64,000 bases of DNA from positions 563,001-627,000 of the forward strand of contig JANTQA010000016.1 in NCBI GenBank assembly GCA_027625915.1. Reading direction: 5' to 3'. Both the position numbers and the translations under genes were made by a program. The first letter of the stretch is position 1. Every line of letters begins with the position of its first letter. The notes under the pieces were generated by a model. The model did no database searches. It had not been told where the DNA came from and saw only the letters and a program-made list of their open reading frames with translations. The DNA comes from Anaeramoeba flamelloides. Taxonomy: Eukaryota; Metamonada; Anaeramoebidae. This document shows positions 11,401 to 23,371 of the stretch, one piece after another.

Positions 11401-14400
11401 ATTTCCCAAAAGGAAATTTAAATCAGATAGCCATTGCTTTAAGATAGATCTTTTTAAAACCCCTTTGATTTTTTGTTTTCGGGTTAATTAACGTTTTTAC
11501 CATTAATAGTTGGGTGTTTTCATTTTGGAAGAACTTTGGTAATATTTGTCCAGTTCTTAATTTAGTTTGGATAGTTTTTTGAAATTTTTATTTGTAAAAA
11601 TTTGAATAAACTAACAAAAACACACTTTTGAAATAATCTTTCAACAATTATAATTTTGATTTTTTGTGAAAATTGATGAATTTTTTGAATACGAGAAAAA
11701 AAATTTTGAATCTAAAAAAATAATTTTGATTAAAATGAAGATTTTCTCTTTTTTTATTTTCCAATTTTTATCAATGATAACTTTGACTTTATGATCAAAA
11801 AGTCAACCTTTCAATAACATTTTTTCATCTGAGGTATAATACATAAGATTTTGTTTAATTATTGAAAATTAAATGGTTCTGCACAATTCCTCAAAAAGGT
11901 TTTAAAAATTTGGAAAATGATGAAAAATGAAAATAAAATCCTTTTTCAAACAAAAGGGCAACACCTCTCAAATATTCAATACTATTAAATTTGATTATTA
12001 ATAAGATAATTACTTATTGGTGATTTTCATTTTAATTTTTCATTTTTTCATTTTTTTATTTTTTTTTTATTTTTTTTTTTATTTATGGATATTGAACAGT
12101 TGGAAAATGAAAAAAACAAGATAAGAAGAAATCAATTTGGAAATAATCTACCAGTATAAAAAATGGAAACAGTTTAAGTTTGATTTCGAATGAGCTAGAT
12201 ATAGGAATTAAAAAAGAAGGATATTGTATTGATGTATGGAACAAAGAAAAAAGAAAATAAAAGAAATAAACAATTCCAACAAAATACCAGATGAATTACG
12301 CTTTTATATTGAAAATGAGACTTTAAAGAACAAAATTTTGACGTTTAAAGAGTTATCAACAAAATATAAAGAACTTTTACCCAATTCACCTTGTTCAACA
12401 GTTTTTATTGATTTTATAATTTTTTTTCCACCTAGAATTTACAAAATGAGATTTCTCATTTCAAATTAAAGGACACATCAATTTTTAAAATATTTAATTT
12501 TAATTTTTATTGTTTTGTTTTAAATGAGTTTTAAATATTTAGTTGAGTGTTTTTTTTTGATGTTTTACAGAGTTTTTTATATTTTAGAATGATACTACAA
12601 TTAATTTGATTCAATTATGAATAATTCTTGAAAATTTCTGTGTCCTTTTATTTGAAAAAGAGTTTAGTTCCAAAAGTTTTTCACTGCAAAATTGCTTTTT
12701 GTGAAATTTAATTTTTTCAAAATATCCTATAAATAGAAAATTATTTGTGTTTTTTTATAGAATACCAATGAAACAAATACCAAATCTATCAAAAACCAAG
12801 AATCATATATCTATCGATCCATCTATCTACCTATCGATCCATCGATAAGATTCTTGCTAATTGTCTTCTATTTTCTTAAAATTATTGGAATGAATCTACC
12901 CAATTGAACTTTTAAAATTCCACTCATGTTTAATTTAATTACTTTCTCTTTTTAAATTATTTTTCAAAATAATAATACAACATTAAAGCAAGCATCAAAA
13001 TATTTTAAATCAATATCACCAACTAATTCAACTTGGAATGAAGAGGTATATAACAATATTAAAACGCTTTGGGATGATCAAGGAATTCAAGAAGTTTTTA
13101 AAAAAGGTTCTGAATTTCATTTAAATGATACATCAAAATTTTTTTTTGATACAATCGAAACAATTAATAGAATTGATTATGTCCCGACTGATCAAGATAT
13201 AATTTGTTCAAGAATTAAAACAACTGGTATTTCAGAAATTCAATTTGAAATTGACGAAATCGCCTTTAGAGTTCTTGATGTTGGTGGGCAAAGGAATGAA
13301 AGAAAAAAATGGATTCATTGTTTTCAGGTAAACAAATTATTATTTCTTATTAATTTTCTTATTATTTTTTATTATTTACTTTATTTTATTTATTAATATT
13401 ACCATTTTTTGAAGAATTTATTTTTTTTTTCGAGTTTTTAAACTTTTATTTTTTTTTCGTTTCTTTTTCTTTGAATACGTGATCAATGGTATTTTTAAAA
13501 ATTTTAAACTTGCTTAAAATCAAATCCATTTTTGTTCTTAAAGAATTTGGAATAAAAAGATTGTTTGATTTTACCCTTTTCACTATAAAAATTAAATACC
13601 CACGAGTATTAAAAAAAAATTGAAAAAATTCCCTTCTCAACAAAGAGTTTTAATTTCTGTGTGCTTTTTTATCTTTAAAAATTTATTGTATACAAAGAAA
13701 AATAAATATCTGGTATAAGATTTTTTTTAATTAATTATGTTTTTAAAAAATAAGCAGACAAGAAATGTTTTTATTGTCCATTTTCATTTATTGAGTTTCT
13801 TTGATTTTTCTGATTTGCATGTTTTTTTTCATTTGTTTGAAAAAAAAAAAAAAATGGCAACATTCATTTAAAGATAAAGGCATTCATCTTTGTATTGATA
13901 TACTCTGCAAAAAAAACCCAATTTTTTAGAAAAAACAAATTAATTATGCAAAAAAACTTTTGAATTTTTGATTTTAATTTCAATTTTCAAAGAAAACAAA
14001 AAGAAGAACATTTTAGAATGAAAATATGAACGTTAAACTTATTTATTAGACTACAATAAAATTAAAATTAAAATATAAACAATGGAATGAAATGAATTCT
14101 AATGATCGAAATTTGATGAAACTGAAATAAAACCAAAAAAGTCGAATTAATTTATTTGAAATCTTTATGTCGATAAATTAAATGGTGGTGCCATCTCCAT
14201 ATGTTTCAATATTGCTCAAGCATAATATTATATTCTACGTAAAACATGAATTTTTTGTTATTAAAATCGATTCAACCCATTTAAAAATAATTACTTGAAA
14301 AAGTAGAAAAAATGATTACAAATGCCAAATAAAAAAAACAAATTATTTCTTTATTTAAAAAAAGTTAAATATAACAAACAAAAAATATTAAAAAAAATCT

Positions 14401-15893
14401 CGAAATAATATTTTGAAAGATTAGTTTTTTTTAAAAAAAAAACATCACAAAAGACTCACTTTTAATGTTTTTTAAACCATTAACCAATACGAATTCAACC
14501 TTTTAAAATATTTTAAAAGTGTTTAGGTAATGTGCTTTTTTTAAAAAAAAAATACAACTAAAATTTTGAATTGGAAAAATTAAAACCCATTTAAAAACCT
14601 TCTAACCGATCTTTTACGATTAAGCGAATAAAATTTAATTTTTGATCATGTAACAAAAATTAATATTATTATTGTTTTAACAATCAAAAAATTCATCATC
14701 ATTAAATTTAAATTTTCTTCGACAGACATTTCAAAGTAAAAAATTAAAAAAATTTTTAATTTGAAACAAAGATTGAGATTTTTAAAAACAAGTTTTAAAG
14801 AAAAAATTTATAGAGAATAAAACAAATCTGAATAAAATTTTTTTAGGTTGATAGATATATGTCATTTAGGACAGGATTGATACATTTTGCAAAAAAATTA
14901 CCTTTTCCACAATTTACAAAATACCTCACCACCCATCAACTATTTAACTTCTAACCAACATGTTGATGAAAAAGAACAAAGATAAAAAGTTTATTTTCAT
15001 AAACGAAAATAAATTTTTTTTTTTCTCAAGTTTTCTTTTTTTGAAATAAATTGGGTTTTTCAGAAAATAAACAACAATGATCAAAACAGTCTTTCCAATA
15101 ATGGACATCATATTTGTCATACAATCAATGAAGTGTAGAATTTCTTTTTAAATATTATCAAAAATACTAACAATTTTGTCTTGGGTTAAGATATGTTTAC
15201 CCTTAACATCATTTCCATTTGCAGAACTTAAATCTTTCTTCAATCCAAACAAAAAATCAATCATTGTCAATAGTTTTCTTAATCACTGATCCATAAATAA
15301 TCTTTATTTTATGTTAGGAATTAATATCATTTTAAGAAAAACAAGACAATTTATTTGCAATAAAAATACTTTTTCTTCAAAAATGCAAACATTTACACCA
15401 CAGTTTGTCTTATCAACAAACAACATATTTGAGGTTGTATAACCAACAATATTAAATTGGTTAGTTTTGTTTTTAAATGATTTCGAATCTTTATTTATCT
15501 TTTTTAGTTTGGTTTGTTTACCATCCATAATTTTTTTTTTGTGGTTGTTGTTTATTTTTGGGATTGCAAGAAAAGGTTGAATAGAAAAAAATAATTTCCC
15601 TTAAAAACGTTCAAAAAATGTAATTTTACAAGTTTTTTACAATTGCTGATCAATGATCTTTTGAATTTCAGATCAAAGAGTTAATTTTTCAAACATTTAC
15701 ATAAACATTTTTCCATTCTCTTGAAAACCGTTAAATCTGAAAAAGTAAATTGTAATTTTCTTTTTTTTTTTTATTGGTTGAAGGGAGCGATCAAAGATCC
15801 TCTTACAGCTCTGATTACTAATGGTAAATTAGTAATTTAGATGATAAAAAAAAAGTATTTTGGAATCGAGCAGGTTCCAATTTTTATTGGTTG

Positions 15894-15955
<62 letters not shown>

Positions 15956-18900
15956 TTAGAAAACAAAAAAAAAATTTTTTTTAAAAGACAGTTGATAAAA
16001 AATCAAAAAAAAAACCAACTGTCCATGTTTATCAAGAACAATCATTAAAACAGACACGATCCTTTTATTTAAAATTTTGTCGTTTAATTATTTCTAAGAA
16101 ATCGTGAATGCTTCGTTGAGAGGTAGTTGTTTAGTAGCTGCCATTTTTTTTCTTTTTGATCCAATCTTTTTTGATCGTTCCAGTTTTTGTTTTTGTCTTT
16201 TCTTTTTATTTTCAAGTTACCCATACCGACTAGTTTCTGTCCTTCGAGTATTAGTAGGTAACCACTTGATTTTTCTCCTTAGTAACTCTTCTTCCCAATA
16301 AAAAGGAAATTCAACAAGGGAAAAAATAGAAAAATAATAAATTGTAATTTTCTTGATGAATTTCTTAAAGGATCGAAAAGATAAAAAACAAAATTTTGAT
16401 AAAGACTCTTTGATTCATTCAAATTTGTTTTTAAAGCTCGAAACAGAGAAAATATTTAAAAAAAGCGCTTCAATTTTCCTTCAGGTAAATTTTGCGATAA
16501 AAAACCACTTACTTATTAGACAATTAAATTTATTTGTTTAGTTCTTTTCAAAAACATAAAAAGTCATTAGATTAGAAAACTATTTCTTCTAAATCGTTCT
16601 GATATTTAAAAATATTGTAAAATTTTCTCAGTTTTTTTATAACTAAAAAATAGGATTTTACTTTTTTCGAGAAATTTCATAATTTTGATATTTTAAAAAT
16701 TACATAAACCAAAGAAATCACAGAAACCTCAATTTTAAAAGATCAGAAAATTCAAACTATTAACCAGACTCGATAAGAGTCTAACTCTTGTTACATTAAT
16801 TTAATATCCAAATTGAAATTAAATCCTGAAAAATAATTTCTTAAAAAAAAAGTACGTCAATTGTCTAAAACTACATATTTAAAATTTAATTGATCCAAGA
16901 ATTATATTTACTTAATAATTTTTTCATGAAAAAAAGAATAAAATTTATTTAATTTACATTTAATTACAATACAGCCATTTTAAAAAAGTGAGTAATAAAA
17001 ATTTCAAAAGTGTTTCTCAAAATGTTTGACTTATTCTTTTCAGCCATTTTAGAAACACATTTTAAAACTTTTTGGACTCACTTTTTTAAAATGAATGAAC
17101 TTTTATTTTATTTTTCATAAAATAAACTAACTTCAACACATTAATAACAAGACCTCTTACTTTTTGGATACAGTTATTTGTGCTTTTTTTTTTTTTTTAT
17201 TTTTTCAGGCAAACAAAAGGGGTAAACAACTCCTCTATTAAGGTATTAGCGTCTACTAAGGAGAAGCCTAATATCAAAGTATGTTGTTATTGGTCATTAA
17301 CACATTAGTGATACATGATTCAAATGTCTCTAAAAAATCGATTACAAAGTAGTAATATTTGTTGATCTCATCAATTAAAAATAATCTTTGTATTAATAAT
17401 AAACCCAAGAATTTCAGAAAAAAATCTGCATTTCGCCACAAATTTAAAGGTTGGATTATCAATATTCAGACTCCATTTTTGCAAAATATCTTTCTTAAAT
17501 TTGTGGCGAAATGTAGATTAATCGCTAAAAAATTAAATAATTAACCAATAGATTTTTTTGAAAAATTATTTCAAAAATATTGGAAATATATTGATGTTAG
17601 AATTAGCTTAATGAAAAGGAAACAAAACTAATAAGTCTTTGGGTTTTCATGTTGATGATTATTGAGTTAATCTTTGAAATTAAAAAATTAAAAAAATAGT
17701 TACTTTTGGAAGTTCTAAATATGAATTTTTAAATACCAAAATACTGTATTTTGAGGTTTCTGGTTTTTCGATTTGGCAAAGGAATTTAAAAAAAAATTTT
17801 TAAAATGAAAATTTTTAATAGTGATTCTTAGTAAAAAATGTAATAATTTATTGGGCAATAAGATTTATAATAAATTTTTTAGAGTCTTGTGGGCCATGTC
17901 ACACTAATATCATTTATACCTAATTAAAAGCACACTTTGATTATAGAGAAATCTATGATGAGGCTAATCCCTTAAATCATAAAAATAATAAAAAATTCTT
18001 TATTTTTTGAATGTTATTATTAATTCTTGAATAATTAAAAAATATTTGATTTTGCTTATTACTAATTATTTTATAAATATTAAAAATTCAATATTGAATT
18101 CAGAAGGATATATAATTAACAAAAAGGAAAATGTAAATATTCCAAATTGAAAGCTTATCCTAATTCACTTTTTTCAAAAATTATATTGAAATCTACAATA
18201 ATATTTATTAGATATACTTTACATATCTTTATTTTTCAATAAAATTATTTATTTAATTCACAAATATGTAATTTATTAATGGATAAATAAGATTTGTAAA
18301 TGTAATTTTCAATTATATTAATTGATCCGTGAATAAATAATCTTTAAGATTTAAAAATTTATATTTTAGCGAATACCCATAATATATGACTAAAATTTGG
18401 AATTCAAAATACTAAATAAAAATTAATTTAGAAAATTTTTTTGAATTATTTAAATATTTATTATGAGAAAAAATAAAGTAAAAAAAAAAAAAAAAAAAAA
18501 CAAAAATATTAAATTAAAAATAATATTGAAAAATAAACAATTCGAAACAACATCTACACACGTTATATATTTATATATATATATATTGTATTTCAAAGAA
18601 AAGAATAAAATATACTAAATTTTTATTCACATAAATTACAATTAAAAAAAAAAAAAATAGACATTCTCTAGATTAATCTATATCATCCTTCCAACTTAAC
18701 AGTTGATACAATAAAACCCTGATAAAAATTTTATAAAATTCTCACAAACTGTGATATAATAATTTGATAAAACACAAAAAGTAGAACACGTAGAAAATGA
18801 GTTTCTAAAATTTAAATGCTTTACTTCTATGAAAAATACTGATTATAAAATTTATATATAAAAATAAACTTTTTGTTAAAATATATCTTGTTTTTTTTTT

Positions 18901-20482
18901 TGGATATACACTTTGACGTTTGAAAAAAAAAACGTTCTTACAATTGAAAATAATTAATTTATTTCTTGATCAAGTGGCTTTTAACCCTCTTTTTCAAGAT
19001 ATTTTTTCTTTAATAAATATTTATTAAAATTTTGAAAAAATATTAATTATCCTTATTAATAAAAATAAAAAATACCGGATTCCAAAAATTAAAATTCTTA
19101 ATACCAATACATTAAAAATAACTAACAACGAATAATAATAACCACAATAATAACGATAATAATAGGACGTAACCGCTTTAATATTTGTTGTTGCTATTAG
19201 TCAATATGATCAAGTCTTATACGAAGATGAAAATCAAAATAGAATGGTAGAATCTTTACAATTATTTGATGAGATTTGTAATATGCCTTGGTTTGATAAA
19301 TCTTCTATTATATTATTTTTAAATAAAAAAGATTTGTTTGATGAAAAAATTAAAAATGTAGATATTAGAGTTACTTTTAAAGAATATAAGGGCGAAAATG
19401 AACCAGAAGAAGCTGGCGAGTATATAAAATCAGAATTTGTAAAATTATATAAAAACGAAACGAAAAAAGTCTATCCATATTTTACTTGTGCAACCGATAC
19501 TTCAAATAGTAAACATTTTTTTTTTTTTTTTTTTTATTAAATAATTTTTTTTCATTATTCCTTTCAAATTATTTTGTATACTGATAAATTCAAAAAAATA
19601 TTCATTTCATTAACCTTTTTTCAAATTTTTTTACCTTAGCTTTTAAGAAAGAATTTTATTCGTTTAAATATAAAGAAACCCAATAAATTGCTTAATTTTT
19701 GAAACGTTCTTTGTAATGAATTTTTTTTAAAAGTTGATTTTTCAAATTATAAAAAAGGAAATTGAAATGAAAATTTTTAATATTTTTTTGAATTTATCAG
19801 TATTTTAGCTATTAAATATTTTTATAATAACCAAACCTCAATTTTTTTTTTACTTTTATGTTGAAAATATAAAGCTAAATTATAGATGCCAAAATCTTTT
19901 TAATTCATTTCCTTCCTGAATGCTCCAAAACAATTGTAAGGATATATTAACTTACATTGAATTATAAATATTGGATGTTAAAAAACTAATAGAGTTTAAA
20001 TTGAATTAATTTTGAAAATTTTCAGATTTAAAGATCTAAAGAAAATTAATCAAATTTCCTCAGAAAAGAAATTTATTAGTAAAAAAAAAAAAAAGCAACG
20101 TTAGATTTTCAACAACAGTTTTAATTTTTTACAAAGAATTTATAAACAATCAAATTTGAAATCAAAAAAAAATTTTTTTGGGTTATAAGATATATTTAAA
20201 ATATAATCAATTCAATAATTTTTTTTAATAAAGACATATTTAATCGATTTAAAGAGAATCATTTGAATTTTAAAAGGGGTGGTTTTTTATATAAAAATTA
20301 TATAGAAACAAAAAAAATAATTGGTTTGGAATGATTTTTTGTTATTTTTGTTTATTAATTTATTTACATTTTTTAATCATATTCTAATTCTAATTATTCT
20401 TCATGAATTTAAAATAGTTAAAAATGTCTTCGAAGCTGTAAAAGATACAATTTTAGCAAATTTAATTCGCGATATTGATTAA
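8414..20482 (+). CDS. heterotrimeric G-protein alpha subunit
   Basis: Six exons: 8414-8417, 8550-8660, 8851-9035, 12989-13327, 19166-19508 and 20418-20482. They total 1047 nt, exactly 348 residues plus TAA, the usual G-alpha length. The product starts MGNCGKK, giving the N-myristoylation Gly2 and palmitoylation Cys4 pattern. The P-loop GPGDSGKST is at 39-47, switch I RIKTTGI at about 175-181, switch II DVGGQRNERKKW with the GTPase Gln201, NKKD at 266-269 and TCAT at 320-323. All guanine-contact motifs are intact. It should act as a membrane-anchored GTPase coupling receptors to effectors. The C-terminus NLIRDID is atypical and lacks the pertussis-toxin cysteine. Introns are 132, 190, 3953, 5838 and 909 nt. 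The two largest carry transposon copies. Confidence 0.93.
10833..11029. mobile_element. foldback MITE, family 3, diverged copy in G-alpha intron 3
   Basis: A near-palindrome of about 197 bp. The left arm begins TACGGTCAGCACCACTTTTA and the right arm ends AAAAGTGGTACTAACTGTA, with GGCAC and AACGAAATTTAA-like motifs in both arms. TA at each end fits Tc1/mariner target duplication. It is clearly more diverged than the copies at 44763 and 58760, so probably older. Confidence 0.7.
11934..12666 (+). mobile_element. 0.73-kb Tc1-like non-autonomous element, copy 1 (G-alpha intron 3)
   Basis: Terminal inverted repeats: left TAAAATCCTTTTTCAAACAA, right end TTATTTGAAAAAGAGTTTA, flanked by TA. An open frame at 12236-12469 gives 77 residues beginning MEQRKKKIKEINNSNKIPDE and containing IENETLKNKILTFKEL. 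This looks like the N-terminal helix-turn-helix part of a Tc1-family transposase, without any catalytic domain. The copy at 28315-29024 is nearly identical across the open frame. Both copies have the frame in the sense orientation of the host gene. Confidence 0.75.
15148..15528 (-). pseudogene. possible nested gene or gene remnant inside G-alpha intron 4
   Basis: On the minus strand an ATG at 15526-15528 opens a frame MDGKQTKLKKINKDSKS...NMLFVDKTNCGVNVCIFEEK. After GTATTT, a possible 68-nt intron ending AAAG leads into IIYGSVIKKTIDND and a stop. An overlapping frame reads DFLFGLKKDLSSANG...ILTQDKIVSIFDNI with TAA at 15148-15150. A 49-nt intron (GTGATT...GAAG) could join IIYGS to KDLSSANG in phase. 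The codons look protein-like and are richer in G+C than the intron around them. I do not recognise the family. It may be a real small gene, a decayed gene or an old element. Confidence 0.35.
15893..15950. repeat. long poly(A) tract
   Basis: A run of nearly sixty A residues inside G-alpha intron 4. Possible trace of a retroposed sequence or simple slippage. No element body was recognised next to it. Confidence 0.8.
16978..17093. repeat. short hairpin element, family 5
   Basis: Inverted arms: TTTTAAAAAAGTGAGT near the left and GACTCACTTTTTTAAAA near the right, with AAGTGTTTCTCAAAA opposite a TTTTAGAAACACATTTT-like arm. Similar palindromic sequences occur at about 35663-35775 and, more decayed, 10093-10170. 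Non-coding, MITE-like. Confidence 0.5.
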
Positions 20483-21712
20483 ATTATTTATTTACTTTTA
20501 TTGACTTAATTATACATTTTTTAAATAAAAGTTCTTTACAGTAATTAATTTTTATTTTTTGTTCTTTTTTATTTTATTTTTTTTTTTAAAAAAGTATTTT
20601 GCCTTTTTTTAAAAAACATTATCCACCTAAAAAATGTTAAAATTTTAAGTGAATTTTTTGAATACAACACGATAATTTTACAATTACACCTCTTATGAAT
20701 TAAATCTAAAGTTGAAACACTAATTTTCAAAGATATTTCTTAATTAGTTATATGATCAGAATTTCTTGTAATAATCAAAATTGAAATTAAAATAAATAAT
20801 AATAATGGTATTACAACCTAAACAAAAAGAAAAATGATTTTCCAAAGATATTACCCAATTCTTCTTGAGATATTAAATTTATAATGAAATTTTGTATTTG
20901 TTAAATCAATTTATTTTGTTTTGTAATTTTTAAAATATTATTTAAAAAATTTCATTAGATCTGTATACCATTTCGAATTTTCAACTAAACACTTTTTAAC
21001 AACAAAAAATGCAAATAAAAACGTTTTTTAAAAAATGTTGACTTAATTTATAGTGTTAATGGAAGTTGTTTTGAGGTTTTTTTCTCAGATTTTTTACAAA
21101 AAAATATTTTCAAATTTTTGAGATCAGAATCATTTTTTCTGATTTTGCAAATTATAGTTTTGCTTTTTCAAATTTTTGTTTTTCTTTTTTTGTTTTTTCC
21201 TTTTTTTTTTTGAAAAATTTTTCCTTTTGTTTTTTTTTTTTGATTATTTGCCAATTTTTTTTGTTTTTTCCTTTTCTTTTTCTTTTTTATTTACATTTGG
21301 TTAATTCGAGTTATAAAATAAAGTATCTTGTAAAATACCAATAAGCATTAAGAAAATTGAGAGCTATGTAATGTCTTTTAAAATGAATTTAGTTATTATT
21401 AAAAAATCCTTTTGTTAAACTTTTTTCACTGAAATTGTAAGATTGAAAAAGTTAGAACCAATTGAAAAAAATTACTCAGTATCTTATAGTTTTTGAATTT
21501 TTCCAATGGATTAAAAATTCAATTTTTTAATGTAGCTTAATATAGCAATCTACTAGATTGATTAGAAATATTTGATTTGGGAAAAAAAAGATTTTCATAC
21601 AATTTAAGTGAGGATAAATAAAATCAAAACAAAAATTTTATTAACCAATCCACACTCACCAAGGTTTATTTAAAAAACTGAGGCTAAAACAGACTCAGAT
21701 AGAATACCAATC
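20483..21712. other. intergenic, repeat remnants
   Basis: 3' flank of the G-alpha gene, with an AATAAA motif about 40 nt after the stop. 21050-21440 is an inverted, partial copy of family 1 matching about 3330-3710. No gene recognised. Confidence 0.5.
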
Positions 21713-22310
21713 TAAACACCATTTCAAAAATTGTGTCTCACCTGAAATAATAAATTACAAAAAATATATATACACTTTATTATTAAAGAAAATCAAATAA
21801 TTAAATCTGATTCAGAATTCACCTTTAAATCATTCTAAATATATAAAAACCCGATATTTTAAAAATTAAAAAAAATAAAACCAAAAACTAAAAAAAGAGA
21901 CTTTTTTTTGAAACTACCAATAAACATTTTTTATTACTGAACCATCACCGAAAAAAAGTTAACAACAATATTTTTTCTAATAATTAAATTCATTTTAAAA
22001 GACACTAAATAGTCTCAATTTTATGTATGATTATTTATATTTTCAAAGATCTTTTTTTTTATCACATGATCTTTTGTAAAAAAAAAAAGTATCTTAACAA
22101 AAGAAATTGACAAATAATCAAAAAAAAAAGAAAAGTAAAAATTTTTGAAAAAAAAAGGAAAAAAAAAAAAAATAAAAATAAACAAATTTAGAAAAAATGA
22201 TTTTGATCTAAAAATTGAAATTTTGTTTTGAGAAGAATAATGAAATAAATTCAAATAAAATATTCTATTTCTTCAATAAAACTAACCCCCTTTGACTGAA
22301 AAAGAGTTTA
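21713..22310. mobile_element. chimeric TIR element
   Basis: The left 400 bp follows family 1 (GTCTCACCTGAAATAATAAA and onward, matching 3108 onward). The last 120 bp, ending CCCCCTTTGACTGAAAAAGAGTTTA-like, matches in inverted orientation the left end of the 60404 element and the end of the Tc1 transposon. The two ends therefore come from different families, suggesting internal recombination or nested insertion. Confidence 0.55.
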
Positions 22311-23371
22311 TTTTAATAAAAAAGTTTCATTAATTTTATTTAAAATAAATATTTTTTTATTGTTTTTTCAATTATTTTAAAATTAATTGAATCAAAAAAT
22401 TTTGCTATGTCAATCTTTATAATATATGTTTTTTTTTTTTTCCTTTTCATTATTTGATTTTATCCCATTATAAAAATTTAAGAACTTTAATACATAAATG
22501 CCGGTCTCATAATTTTTTTCTGATCAAAAAAAATTATAATTTATGTTTAAAAACTCCAACAAAGTTTAAATAATACCTATTTCATTTTAAGAAATAATCT
22601 TGGTAAAACTTTAATTTAAAGAAATTGGTCTAAAATTCAAAGATACCACCTCATCTCCCTTTTTATGGATCAAAAAAATTGATTTTTATTTGATATATTC
22701 AATTGTTTCTTTGTATAGGATTGATTAACCATTTATTAAATATTTTTTGAATTGTAATTAGAAATCTTTTATAATCTTTGTTCTCAGTTGGTTCAAAATC
22801 TTGAACATTTTCCACATCCATAATAAATTTTAAATTCTCAATTTTTTGAAATCCTTTTAAAGATTTATTTTTTAAATTTTTAATTGTATTTTTGATTTTT
22901 TCGACATTGAAAAATACATACCGATTTTAAACTTTTTTAAATTCTTTATTTTGAGATTTTTTATATAATATAAAAATTTTTTACTTGGTTCTATTGAATT
23001 TTTCTTAATATAACAAAAATATTCTTTAATCATATTTTTGTTATTCAAATTTTTTTAGCCCTTATTATATTTATTTTTTTCCAAAAAAAATTATTCTATC
23101 CTTATTAAAATGTTATTAAGGTGAAAAATATTTTGTTATTTTCCTCTTCAAAAGTTAAAATCACATTTTATTTATCTTGTTATAAATGGCTATATTTAGA
23201 ATTCAAAGAATTTTTTTTTGAGCAACCTTTAAAAAATAAATAAAAACAAAAATAATTTTAAAAAAATAATTATTTTGAAAGTATCCAAAAAAAAAAAACA
23301 GAATTAAAATTTAATCAATAAATTCATCTCTTAAAATTCAATTTTGTTAAGCTTGTGAAAGATGAATTGGT
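22311..23371. other. intergenic, nothing recognised
   Basis: Extremely AT-rich stretch downstream of TRAPPC13. No exon or repeat copy recognised. Confidence 0.5.

Noticed and set aside
12805-12850. TATC/ATCG tandem motif considered as a regulatory array
   Set aside because: A short, imperfect microsatellite inside an intron; nothing beyond simple repetition.
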